Positions 17,505 to 24,893 of a stretch of DNA of 64,000 bases are shown piece by piece (the first letter of the stretch is position 1; each line of letters begins with the position of its first letter). The translations under genes and the position numbers were made by a program. Below the pieces are notes generated by a model. It made no database searches and was not told the origin of the DNA. It was given only the letters and a program-made list of their open reading frames with translations. Origin of the DNA: Dehalococcoidia bacterium (GTDB lineage Bacteria > Chloroflexota > Dehalococcoidia > Tepidiformales > Tepidiformaceae); contig SKSF01000035.1 of NCBI GenBank assembly GCA_007118095.1, positions 1-64,000 on the forward strand. Reading direction: 5' to 3'.

Positions 17505-19234
17505 CGTGCCTCCGTGTACTGAGCTGCATCCGGCGGCACGTTGAGGTACGACAGGCTCGCGTCGACCAGTTCGGCGAACACCGGGCCGGCGGCCTGTGTC
17601 CCCGTCAGGCGGTCCGCGTTATCGTCCAGCTTCACAAGGATGACGATTTTGGGGTCGTCGACCGGCGCGAATCCGATGTACGAGGCCACCTGCGCATCGT
17701 CGTACTCCTCGCCCGGGACCGGGATGTTCGCGGTTCCCGACTTGCCCCCTGCGCGGTAGTACTGTGGCTCGGCGACGCTGTGCCAGTCAGGATGCACAAC
17801 GTCTTCAAGCATGCGGCGCATCGTCGCGCTTGTCTGTTCGGAAATCGGCTCGCCGATCACATTTGGGCGCGCATCTTCCCGTTCGCCGTTTGGGTTCACA
17901 TGCGCCTTCACAAACCGGGACTGCAGTAGCTTTCCCCCGTTGATCGTCGCTGCAAACGCGCTCGTCATCTGGAGCGGCGTTACGTTGATCCCCTGGCCAA
18001 ACGACTGCGTCGCGAGGTCGACCGGCGACCAGCCAGGGTCATCCGGCCGCCGGAAGAAACCGCTGGCCTCGCCGGGCAGCTCGCTGCCCGTTGGTTCGCT
18101 GAACCCGAATGCGTCCAGGTAGCTGTGAAACCGGTCGGCGCCCAGCAAGTCGGCCATGAAGACCGAGGCTGTGTTGATGCTGTGTTGGAGCACACCCGTC
18201 ATCGTCTCTTCGCCATACGTCCGGTAGTCCCAGTTCCGGATGGAGACGTCGTAAATGTCCACCGAACCCGTGTCCGTGTACGTCGTATCGGGGTTGATCA
18301 TCCCGGCGTCGAGCGCGGCAGCTGCTGTGATGACCTTCATCACACTGCCCGGCTCGTACATGTCGGTCACCGCCGGGTTCCGCATGAGCTCGACCTGTCC
18401 CGGTTCGAGCAGGTTCAGGTTGCTGAACTTCAAGGACGGTTCGTTGGCCATAGCCAGCACTTCGCCCGTGTCCGGCTCCATCATCACGACCGTCCCGCCG
18501 GCGGCCTCGTGCCGTTCGATCGCCTCTGCCAGCGTCTGCTCCGCCAGCCGCTGCAAGTAGCGGTCGATCGTCAGCACGATGTCCTTCCCGGGGATCGATT
18601 CCGTCGCCACGTACTGCCCGAACGGGATGGGCTCTCCCGCCGTGTCGCGCTCGAAAATCGCCTGCCCAGGCTGCCCGTGGAGCTCGTCGTTCAACCCGGC
18701 CTCGATGCCAGACAGCCCCACATTGTCCATACCGAAGATGCCGATGAGCCCGGCGGCCAGGTCTCCCTCAGGGTGGACACGCGTCGTATTCGGCAGCGCG
18801 ATAACCCCCGGGGGGTGCTCGTCGATCAGATCCCGGCCAGTCTCGTAATCCACGCCACGGGCGACAATCGTGTCGATGAGGCCGCTTTCGAGCACCTCAT
18901 GCTTCAGTTCGCCCGGGTCTCTCCCGATCGCCGGCGCCAGCTCGTTCGCGGCCCGGTCGGCGGCGTCCGGGTCCGTCCACGCCTGGACGTTCACATAGAT
19001 GTCCCATGTGTCCACGCTTGTGGCGAACGCATGTCCGTTCCGGTCAACAATGGCGCCGCGCCGGGCAAGCTCCGTCGAGCTCCCCTGCAACTCTTCCCGT
19101 GCCTGTTGCGCGTAGCGCTCGTGTTCAATGACCTGCAGTTCGACAAGGCGAGCGACGATGACGGCTGCGAGGAGGCCCATCACCACCCCGGGCAGCCAGA
19201 TCCTGCGAGTGCCCAGGACTCGTTGGTTCGCCAT
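17501..19234 (-). CDS. ftsI: Septal transpeptidase FtsI (class B PBP)
   Basis: Penicillin-binding protein that cross-links septal peptidoglycan with FtsW. The 577-aa protein has one N-terminal membrane anchor (about 14-31), the PBP dimerisation domain beginning near ARRGAIVDRNGHAFA, and a transpeptidase domain. The catalytic motifs are S297-V-M-K300, S352-I-N354 and K498-S-G500. There are no PASTA domains. A 48-bp gap separates it from the ftsL-like gene. It is the first gene of the run of ATGA-overlapping genes. Confidence 0.95.
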   Translation of the reverse strand: MANQRVLGTRRIWLPGVVMGLLAAVIVARLVELQVIEHERYAQQAREELQGSSTELARRGAIVDRNGHAFATSVDTWDIYVNVQAWTDPDAADRAANELAPAIGRDPGELKHEVLESGLIDTIVARGVDYETGRDLIDEHPPGVIALPNTTRVHPEGDLAAGLIGIFGMDNVGLSGIEAGLNDELHGQPGQAIFERDTAGEPIPFGQYVATESIPGKDIVLTIDRYLQRLAEQTLAEAIERHEAAGGTVVMMEPDTGEVLAMANEPSLKFSNLNLLEPGQVELMRNPAVTDMYEPGSVMKVITAAAALDAGMINPDTTYTDTGSVDIYDVSIRNWDYRTYGEETMTGVLQHSINTASVFMADLLGADRFHSYLDAFGFSEPTGSELPGEASGFFRRPDDPGWSPVDLATQSFGQGINVTPLQMTSAFAATINGGKLLQSRFVKAHVNPNGEREDARPNVIGEPISEQTSATMRRMLEDVVHPDWHSVAEPQYYRAGGKSGTANIPVPGEEYDDAQVASYIGFAPVDDPKIVILVKLDDNADRLTGTQAAGPVFAELVDASLSYLNVPPDAAQYTEAR

Positions 19235-19282
19235 GCCGAAACGCGCCTCCGGCCGCCCTGCCCGGGAGCAAAACGGCCTGAA

Positions 19283-19717
19283 CTACCGTGGCAGAGGCAC
19301 CCGGCTGACAAGTGATTGCCACCAGGGTGCGGGTTCGTCCGGACTCGGGACGTCCCCCGGGAGATGCTCTGCCGGGATGTTGGCTGGGGCCGGCCCCGGT
19401 TCGTCGACCGAGATGTAAATCGGATCGTCGGCCGGGCCCAGGCCAAGGGCTGTCGCTCGCTCCTCGATACGGTCGAGCGCCGTCAATCGGGCAACGTCCG
19501 CTTCGAGTAGCCCAATCTCACTCCGCAACTGCGCTTGCCGCGCGTCCATGAGCTGGCTGTCGAAGCCGCGGCTTGTGGCAATGCTGTTCTGCAAAACGGG
19601 GAGCGCGGCGCCCAGGCCAAGCACCAGGACCGAAGCCAGCACCCACCCGTTCACTCGCGGGAGTGGGAAGGGGATACCTCGCCCGGCGCCGCCCCACGGG
19701 CGGTTGATAGTAGCCAT
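19283..19717 (-). CDS. ftsL: FtsL-like divisome protein
   Basis: Small bitopic protein of 144 aa placed where ftsL belongs, between rsmH and ftsI. It has one transmembrane segment at about 25-45. A periplasmic heptad-like stretch follows (QAQLRSEIGLLEADVARLTALDRIEERATALGLG), typical of FtsL/DivIC-type coiled coils with their GL-containing end. A proline-rich tail of about 45 residues (PGPAPANIPAEHLPGDVPSP) after the coiled coil is unusual. The sequence family is poorly conserved, so the name rests mainly on topology and position. Confidence 0.75.
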   Translation of the reverse strand: MATINRPWGGAGRGIPFPLPRVNGWVLASVLVLGLGAALPVLQNSIATSRGFDSQLMDARQAQLRSEIGLLEADVARLTALDRIEERATALGLGPADDPIYISVDEPGPAPANIPAEHLPGDVPSPDEPAPWWQSLVSRVPLPR

Positions 19718-19719
19718 AG

Positions 19720-20688
19720 CTACCCGATCCGTTCTGCTGCACGTAGCAGCGCACTGCGGGCGCGCGGGTTTCCCGCCACTTCGTCCTCGCCTGGACGAAT
19801 CGCACGTGGTGTGAGCAGCCGCAGCGTCGCTTCGTGCTCACACCGGCAGACCGGCATCCGGGGCGGGCAGATGCAGCCAGTCGCCTCGCGGCGCAAATAC
19901 TGCTTCACCATCCGGTCTTCGAGTGAATGAAAGGATATGACTACCAGCCGTCCACCATGTGGACGGCTGGTAGTCCCAAAGCCGAGCAGACCGCGGGCTT
20001 GCGGGAGACCCGCGTCAAGGCTGTCGAGTTCGCCGTTGACGTGGACCCGGAGTGCAAGGAAGACCTGAGTGGCGGGGTGAATTTGGGATCGTCCCCTTGC
20101 ACCCCCCACGGCCTGCTCGACGGCTCTGGCTAACTCCCAGGTCGTCCCGAGTGGACGCGCCTGGACGATACGGCGGGAGATCCGGCGCGCGCCCTGCACT
20201 TCGCCATACCGGCGAAACAGGTCGGCAAGCGCCGCCTCATCCCACGTATTCACAACATCGCCCGCGGTTTCGCCGCCCGCGGATGGATCCATCCGCATAT
20301 CCAACGGGCCTTCCAGCCCAAAGGCAAAACCACGCCCGGCGACGCCGAGCTGAAATGACGAAAGGCCGAGGTCCATCAGAACCCCGTCCACTTCGTCGAA
20401 TCCTGCGTCCTCTGCTACCGAGCGGAGTTCGCGGAAGTTCCCGTGCGCGAAGTTGACCCGCCTCCCAAACGAGGCCAACCTCGCGCGCGCGAACTCCAGC
20501 GCCTCCGCGTCCTGGTCGATGCAGAGCAGCTCCCCTTCCGGGCCAATCCGCTCAGCGATGACTTCGCTGTGCCCGCCCAGGCCGGTCGTACAGTCGATGT
20601 AGCGGCCACCCGGGCGCACGTCCAAGTAGTCCATCGCCTCTGCGAGAAGGACGGGCGCGTGCTGCGGTGTACTCGTCATAACAGTCAC
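19720..20688 (-). CDS. rsmH: 16S rRNA (cytosine1402-N4)-methyltransferase RsmH
   Basis: SAM-dependent enzyme (MraW) modifying C1402 in the ribosomal P site. The 322-aa protein begins with HAPVLLAEAMDYL and the SAM motif YIDCTTGLGGHSEVI. GVLMDLGLSSFQLG, the FRRYGEVQGARRISRRIV helix, LVVISFHSLEDRMVK and a CICPPRMPVCRC cysteine segment are all typical. The start is GTG at 20688, with GGAGG about 12 nt upstream; an in-frame ATG at 20679 is an alternative and would shorten it by 3 residues. It sits 1 bp after mraZ. Confidence 0.95.
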   Translation of the reverse strand: MTVMTSTPQHAPVLLAEAMDYLDVRPGGRYIDCTTGLGGHSEVIAERIGPEGELLCIDQDAEALEFARARLASFGRRVNFAHGNFRELRSVAEDAGFDEVDGVLMDLGLSSFQLGVAGRGFAFGLEGPLDMRMDPSAGGETAGDVVNTWDEAALADLFRRYGEVQGARRISRRIVQARPLGTTWELARAVEQAVGGARGRSQIHPATQVFLALRVHVNGELDSLDAGLPQARGLLGFGTTSRPHGGRLVVISFHSLEDRMVKQYLRREATGCICPPRMPVCRCEHEATLRLLTPRAIRPGEDEVAGNPRARSALLRAAERIG

Positions 20689-20689
20689 T

Positions 20690-21142
20690 TTAGCTTCCCG
20701 CCTCCTTCGAAGCTGTGCGCTGGGCCATTGCCGTGGTCTCGCGGCGTCGCGCCGATGCGCGGCTCCCGTCGCGGCCTTCCCACGTCGCCTTGTCCCAGAT
20801 TTCCAGCCACTTGCCGGCGCCGATCACGACCACGTCGCGCTCCAGCCCGGCATGCTCTACCCACTTCTCCTGGAGGGTGAGACGAAACTGCCCGTCCGGC
20901 TTCACCGGCTGGGCATTCGCGAAGAAGTCTCGCCGTGCATCCCGGCCTTCCTCGGTCTCCTCCGGGATCGCCTGCACACGCTCCGACGCTTCATCGAAGC
21001 CCGAAGGTGTGTACACGACCACGCAGGGTTCCAGTCCGGTCGTCAGCACAGCCATCTCCTTGAATTCGTCCCGGTACAGCGGCGGTATTGGCACTCGCTT
21101 CTTCCCATCAATTGCGTACGGGTAGGTACCGAGAAAGGCCAT
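20690..21142 (-). CDS. mraZ: Transcriptional regulator MraZ
   Basis: AbrB-like ring-forming DNA-binding protein that controls its own dcw operon. The first ~120 residues contain the two MraZ repeats. Each has the DXXXR-type signature: IDGKKRVPIPPLYRDEF in the first and VKPDGQFRLTLQEKW in the second. The C-terminal ~30 residues are a Ser/Ala/Arg/Glu tail not found in most homologues. It is the first gene of the operon and its probable binding sites lie just upstream at 21212-21239. Confidence 0.95.
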   Translation of the reverse strand: MAFLGTYPYAIDGKKRVPIPPLYRDEFKEMAVLTTGLEPCVVVYTPSGFDEASERVQAIPEETEEGRDARRDFFANAQPVKPDGQFRLTLQEKWVEHAGLERDVVVIGAGKWLEIWDKATWEGRDGSRASARRRETTAMAQRTASKEAGS

Positions 21143-21211
21143 CTACGGTGCCCTGCCGCCTGGAGCCGAATTTGGGAAGCCTCCTTCCCAGCGTGGGATG
21201 AGATGGGAAAA

Positions 21212-21239
21212 ATCCCCACTCATCCCCACTAATCTCCAC
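21212..21239 (-). promoter_or_regulatory. Three MraZ boxes
   Basis: On the minus strand, GTGGAGAT, GTGGGGAT and GTGGGGAT repeat at an exact 10-bp period (21239-21232, 21229-21222, 21219-21212). MraZ is known to bind short G-rich direct repeats spaced by one helical turn upstream of mraZ. Here the boxes start about where transcription should begin, so binding would block promoter clearance. A further inverted repeat, TGGGAAG-N4-CTTCCCA, lies at 21173-21190. Confidence 0.8.
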
Positions 21240-21243
21240 CGGG

Positions 21244-21273
21244 ACTATATCCGGCCACACAGAAGGGTGTCAA
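21244..21273 (-). promoter_or_regulatory. Promoter of the dcw operon
   Basis: On the minus strand, TTGACA (21273-21268), an 18-bp spacer and TATAGT (21249-21244) form a near-consensus housekeeping-sigma promoter. The predicted start is near 21237, inside the first MraZ box and about 95 nt upstream of the mraZ ATG. Confidence 0.8.
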
Positions 21274-21331
21274 TGAACCCGCACCGGCCTTTTCCCGCTC
21301 GCACCGCCGCGACCCCCATGCCGCGGATGGG

Positions 21332-21337
21332 TACCAT
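21332..21337 (+). promoter_or_regulatory. Putative -10 box of a leaderless moaB/mog transcript
   Basis: TACCAT ends 6 nt before the ATG at 21344, and no Shine-Dalgarno sequence is present. Confidence 0.45.
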
Positions 21338-21343
21338 TGCCCC

Positions 21344-21829
21344 ATGACACGCGTCGCTATCCTCACCCTCTCCGACAAAGGCGCCGCCGGTGACCGCCCC
21401 GATACCAGCGGCGACCGCATCGCCGGGCGCGTCACTGAAGCAGGGCACGAAGTCACCGCCCGCGAGATGCTGCCCGACGACCGTGAGGCGATTGCTACCC
21501 GTCTCCGCGAATGGGCCGACCACCACGTCGCCGAAATCGTCATCACCACGGGCGGGACCGGGCTCACCGAGCGCGACATCACACCCGAGGCGACGCGCGA
21601 CGTCGCCGAGCGCGACGTCCCCGGCATCGTCACGGCCTTTCACATCGAGGGAATCAAGAAGACGCCCTACGCCATCCTTTCCCGGGGCGTCGCCGTCACC
21701 CGGCGCTCAACCCTCATCGTCAACCTTCCCGGCAGTCCGAGGGGCGTCGATGACGGGCTCGATATCCTCCTCCCCATCATTCCCCACATCGCCGAACTGC
21801 TAACGGGCCCGGTCGAGCACAACCCGTGA
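21344..21829 (+). CDS. mog: Molybdopterin adenylyltransferase-type protein (MogA/MoaB family)
   Basis: MoCF-fold protein of 161 aa acting in molybdenum cofactor synthesis, most likely adenylylating molybdopterin before MoeA inserts molybdate. It begins VAILTLSDKGAAGDRPDTSG and carries the family signature ITTGGTGLTERDITPEAT around residues 67-84. The late LIVNLPGSPRGVDDGLDILL is the second conserved block. MogA and MoaB cannot be separated with certainty; length and the LSDKG start resemble MogA. A moeA gene lies 6 kb away. The stop overlaps the trmD start (GTGA). Confidence 0.88.
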   Translation: MTRVAILTLSDKGAAGDRPDTSGDRIAGRVTEAGHEVTAREMLPDDREAIATRLREWADHHVAEIVITTGGTGLTERDITPEATRDVAERDVPGIVTAFHIEGIKKTPYAILSRGVAVTRRSTLIVNLPGSPRGVDDGLDILLPIIPHIAELLTGPVEHNP

Positions 21830-22959
21830 CTCCCCTTCGCTTCGACGTCCTCACCCTTTTTCCTGGCGCGTTCACGGGGCCGCTCGATGTCTCCATGATT
21901 CGCCGCGCCCGTGAATCCGGCCTGGTGGAGATTGCGTTACACGACATTCGAGAACACGCGACCGACCGTCATCGCTCGGTCGACGACTACCCTTTCGGCG
22001 GCGGCCAGGGTATGGTCATGCGCGTCGACGTGCTCGATGCGGCGCTCGGACACGTCCGGACGCTCGCGGAGCCCCCCGGCCACGTCGTCTACCTTACTCC
22101 ACAGGGCGAGCCGCTCACCGACCGCGTCGTCCGTCAGCTCGCGCACCATCCGCGCCTCATCCTCGTCTGCGGCCGCTACGAAGGCGTCGACGAACGCTTC
22201 ATCGAACAGCGCGTTGACCGGGAGATCTCCATTGGCGACTACGTGCTGACCGGTGGCGAGCTTCCCGCGATGGTGCTCATCGATGCGGTGTCCCGCCATG
22301 TGCCCGGCGTGCTCGGCGACGAAGCGTCACCGGCCGACGAATCCTTCGCCGATGGCCTCCTCGAACATCCGCAGTACACGCGGCCCGCCGAATACCATGG
22401 CTGGAAGGTCCCGGAGGTCCTCCTCGGTGGGGACCACGCCAGCATCGAACGCTGGCGCCAGGAGCAGCGGGTAGAACGCACCCGCGCCCGCCGCCCCGAC
22501 CGGCTTCCGCCACAGGAGTCGGCCGGCCAGGACCGGCACAAAGTCGGGATCAATGGTGTCCGCGTCCGGTCGCTCAATTACCCGGCCGATGTCCCCGCCC
22601 TTGCGCAACTGTGGCGGGCTGCCGGCTACGAGCCCGGCCCGCTCGATGAACCCAGGCGCCTCGCCGCGCTGCTGGATCATGCGCCCGGCCTCGCCGTAGT
22701 TGCGGAACAGGCCGGTCAGGTCATCGCCGCCGCCGTCGCCGGGTTCGATGGTCTGCAGGCCGATCTCTACCGGGTTGCGGTTGATCCCGCGAACCGCCGC
22801 CGCGGCATCGGTAGCGCACTTGTGTCGACCATCGAAGATCGCGCGAGGCAGATCGGCTGCCAGCGAATCGCCGCCGCACCGGTCACCGCCGAGATGATGT
22901 TTCTTGGCAGCCTCGGCTGGCGGGAATGGCGCGGGCTGGCCTATGTGCGGGACCTCTGA
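21826..22959 (+). CDS. trmD: TrmD tRNA (m1G37) methyltransferase fused to a GNAT acetyltransferase domain
   Basis: Residues 1 to about 230 are a full TrmD: FDVLTLFPGAF, the DDYPFGGGQGMVMR loop, LVCGRYEGVDERF and SIGDYVLTGGELPAMVLID, which form the SAM-binding trefoil knot. It should methylate G37 of tRNAs with G36 and prevent frameshifting. After a polar linker, residues ~245-377 form a GNAT fold with the acetyl-CoA loop VDPANRRRGIGSALV and a typical C-terminal FLGSLGWREWRGLAYVRDL. TrmD alone is usually about 240 aa. The frame is continuous with no internal start or stop at the junction, so this is a true fusion in this assembly. GTG start at 21826 overlaps the previous stop. The substrate of the acetyltransferase half is unknown. 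Confidence 0.92.
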   Translation: MTPLRFDVLTLFPGAFTGPLDVSMIRRARESGLVEIALHDIREHATDRHRSVDDYPFGGGQGMVMRVDVLDAALGHVRTLAEPPGHVVYLTPQGEPLTDRVVRQLAHHPRLILVCGRYEGVDERFIEQRVDREISIGDYVLTGGELPAMVLIDAVSRHVPGVLGDEASPADESFADGLLEHPQYTRPAEYHGWKVPEVLLGGDHASIERWRQEQRVERTRARRPDRLPPQESAGQDRHKVGINGVRVRSLNYPADVPALAQLWRAAGYEPGPLDEPRRLAALLDHAPGLAVVAEQAGQVIAAAVAGFDGLQADLYRVAVDPANRRRGIGSALVSTIEDRARQIGCQRIAAAPVTAEMMFLGSLGWREWRGLAYVRDL

Positions 22960-24273
22960 TCACTCCCGCGCGGGGCGGAAGCCGGCCCGGTAACGCACCG
23001 CATACACCAGCATTCCCACCGCGATGACGCCGGCCCCGGCCACGACCGACTCCCACGGCAGCGTCACCGCGAGGATCGCACACCCCGCGACCCCGGCTGC
23101 CGCCAGCCACCGCGGCCACCGCCGCTGCCCCGGCGGCAGCGTGAACGCCGAGGCGTTCGCAATCCCGTAGTAGATGAGCACCCCGAACGAACTGAACCCG
23201 ATGGCCTCCCGGATGTCCCCCGCCAGCACCACCAGCACGACGATAATGCCCACCATGATCTCGGCCCGGTGCGGGATCTTGCGCTTCGGATGGACGGTGG
23301 CCAGTGCCCGCGGCAGATGGCCATCGGACGACATCGCGAACATCGTCCGGCTCACCCCGGCAATCAACGAGAGAAGAACGCCCAGCGTTGCCACCGCCGC
23401 CCCGATCCGAACCAGTGGCACCATCTCCGAGAAGCGTCCCGCCCGAACTGCCTCCGCCAGCGGCGCGTCGGCGGCTGCGAGCGTCGCCGGGCCGACGGCG
23501 AGCAGCGCCGTGGCCGTCACGATCGCGTAGACCGCCAGCGTGATGCCCAGCGCCAGCGGGATCGCACGCGGGATCGTCCGCTCGGCATCGCGCACTTCCT
23601 CGCCCAGCGTTGCGATGCGCGCATACCCGGCAAACGCGAAGAACAGCAGGCCGCCCGCCTGGAGGATGCCGTAGATACCGCCATTTTCGTCCACCGGGTT
23701 GAGCCGGCCGGCGTCGGCCTGCCCCCCGAACAGCGCTGCCAGCGTGATTACGCCCAGTGCCGTCAGGACGGTGAAGACGATCGCCCGTGTCAGGAGCGCC
23801 GTCTTCTGGACACCGAACAGGTTCACAACCGTCAGCGCCACGACTGCGCTAACCGCGAGGTAGCGGGCAATCGACGGTTCCACATATGCCCCGAACGTCA
23901 GCGCGATCGCAGCACAGCTCGCGAGCTTCCCCACGACGAACGCCCATCCCGCCAAATAGCCCCAGGACTCCCCCAGCTGTTTTCGTCCGTAGACATAGGT
24001 CCCGCCCGACTCCGGATACAACGCCGCAAGCTGTGCCGAAGACGTGGCATTGCAATAGGCCACGGAGGCTGCGATCGCGAGGCCGATGAGCAAACCCGAT
24101 CCCGCCGCCGCCGCTGCCGGTCCCACCGCCGCGAAGACACCGGCCCCGATCATCGACCCGAGGCCGATGATCACCGCGTCCCCGGTGCCCAGGCGCCGTG
24201 CCAGCCGGCTCGGCGCTGCCGTGTTGCCCTGCCCCTGCTCTTCGCTGTCTTCCGTCGAGGCCGCGTTCGTCAC
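22960..24273 (-). CDS. APC-family amino acid/polyamine permease
   Basis: Secondary transporter of 437 aa with about 12 transmembrane helices in the inner membrane. The first helix carries GTGDAVIIGLGSMIGAGVFAA, which includes the glycine-rich substrate-binding loop (GSMIGAG) of the APC superfamily. PESGGTYVYGRKQLGE in helix 3 and FFAFAGYARIATLGEEVRD in helix 6 are also typical. Start is GTG at 24273, with TAGACT 6 nt upstream. The stop codon directly abuts that of trmD (convergent, no gap). The exact amino acid carried is unknown. Confidence 0.9.
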   Translation of the reverse strand: MTNAASTEDSEEQGQGNTAAPSRLARRLGTGDAVIIGLGSMIGAGVFAAVGPAAAAAGSGLLIGLAIAASVAYCNATSSAQLAALYPESGGTYVYGRKQLGESWGYLAGWAFVVGKLASCAAIALTFGAYVEPSIARYLAVSAVVALTVVNLFGVQKTALLTRAIVFTVLTALGVITLAALFGGQADAGRLNPVDENGGIYGILQAGGLLFFAFAGYARIATLGEEVRDAERTIPRAIPLALGITLAVYAIVTATALLAVGPATLAAADAPLAEAVRAGRFSEMVPLVRIGAAVATLGVLLSLIAGVSRTMFAMSSDGHLPRALATVHPKRKIPHRAEIMVGIIVVLVVLAGDIREAIGFSSFGVLIYYGIANASAFTLPPGQRRWPRWLAAAGVAGCAILAVTLPWESVVAGAGVIAVGMLVYAVRYRAGFRPARE

Positions 24274-24279
24274 GGCGCG

Positions 24280-24285
24280 AGTCTA
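24280..24285 (-). promoter_or_regulatory. Putative -10 box of a leaderless APC permease transcript
   Basis: TAGACT (24285-24280) ends 6 nt before the GTG start of the permease, and there is no ribosome-binding site. Confidence 0.5.
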
Positions 24286-24306
24286 CCAGCGGGGTTGTGA
24301 GCGACC

Positions 24307-24816
24307 TTAACGGCGCACCGGTGCTTCAGCGAGCAGCCGCCGGAACCGCTGGTTCGAAAGCGAGCCTGGCCGCCAGCTCGTGATCCGGAGGACGGTTTCC
24401 TCGGTGCTCACCCCCAGGGCGCGCAACAACAAACCCGCGGCCAGCCCGCTGCGGTTCATCCCGTACTGGCACATCAAGTAGACATGCTCGGGAGCGTCGT
24501 TGTCCTCGCGTAGCGCTTGCGCCCACTGCTGCGCGATGTCGTGCAGGACGGTGAGCTGCACCGGGTCCTGCTCGACGTCGGCGAAGACCTGCGACTCCCA
24601 TCGCGCAGCGCGTTCGCGATAACCGGGTGGCATTCGCCCGGCACAATCGAGCACCCAGCTCCGCTGCAACCGCTCCAGTGTTACCGGTTCGCCCATCCGG
24701 GAATCCGCGCCGCCCATCCACACGTTCGTGTCAACGCGGTCCAGTTCGCCGGCGATCAGGAGCCGGGTTGCGTGCGGTAGATCAGTGACGGGTTCGAAGC
24801 GCCCCTTCGTATCCAT
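24307..24816 (-). CDS. CX5R phosphatase-like protein (dual-specificity/tyrosine phosphatase fold)
   Basis: Protein of 169 aa with the phosphatase P-loop C116-QYGMN-R122 followed by SG, after a hydrophobic strand (HVYLM), as in cysteine-dependent phosphatases. VTDLPHATRLLIAGELDRVDTNVWMGG near the N-terminus looks like the strand and helix region of small DSP enzymes. The usual His before the Cys is Met here. The ATG at 24816 is chosen because residues upstream in the same frame look noncoding and TACCAT lies 7 nt before it. The substrate, whether protein or small molecule, is unknown. Confidence 0.72.
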   Translation of the reverse strand: MDTKGRFEPVTDLPHATRLLIAGELDRVDTNVWMGGADSRMGEPVTLERLQRSWVLDCAGRMPPGYRERAARWESQVFADVEQDPVQLTVLHDIAQQWAQALREDNDAPEHVYLMCQYGMNRSGLAAGLLLRALGVSTEETVLRITSWRPGSLSNQRFRRLLAEAPVRR

Positions 24817-24823
24817 AGCGGCA

Positions 24824-24829
24824 ATGGTA
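24824..24829 (-). promoter_or_regulatory. Putative -10 box of a leaderless phosphatase transcript
   Basis: TACCAT (24829-24824) ends 7 nt before the ATG at 24816, with no Shine-Dalgarno sequence. Confidence 0.5.
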
Positions 24830-24851
24830 AGGGCTCCGTAATGCAGTCGCC

Positions 24852-24869
24852 TGCAAGCAAGCACTTGCA
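24852..24869. promoter_or_regulatory. Inverted repeat, candidate TetR operator
   Basis: TGCAAG-N6-CTTGCA is a perfect 18-bp dyad 24 bp upstream of the TetR-family start codon, in the intergenic region shared with the divergent phosphatase gene. Size and position fit an autoregulatory TetR site. Confidence 0.5.
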
Positions 24870-24893
24870 CGGGTACGCTATCTGGTACAGCCG

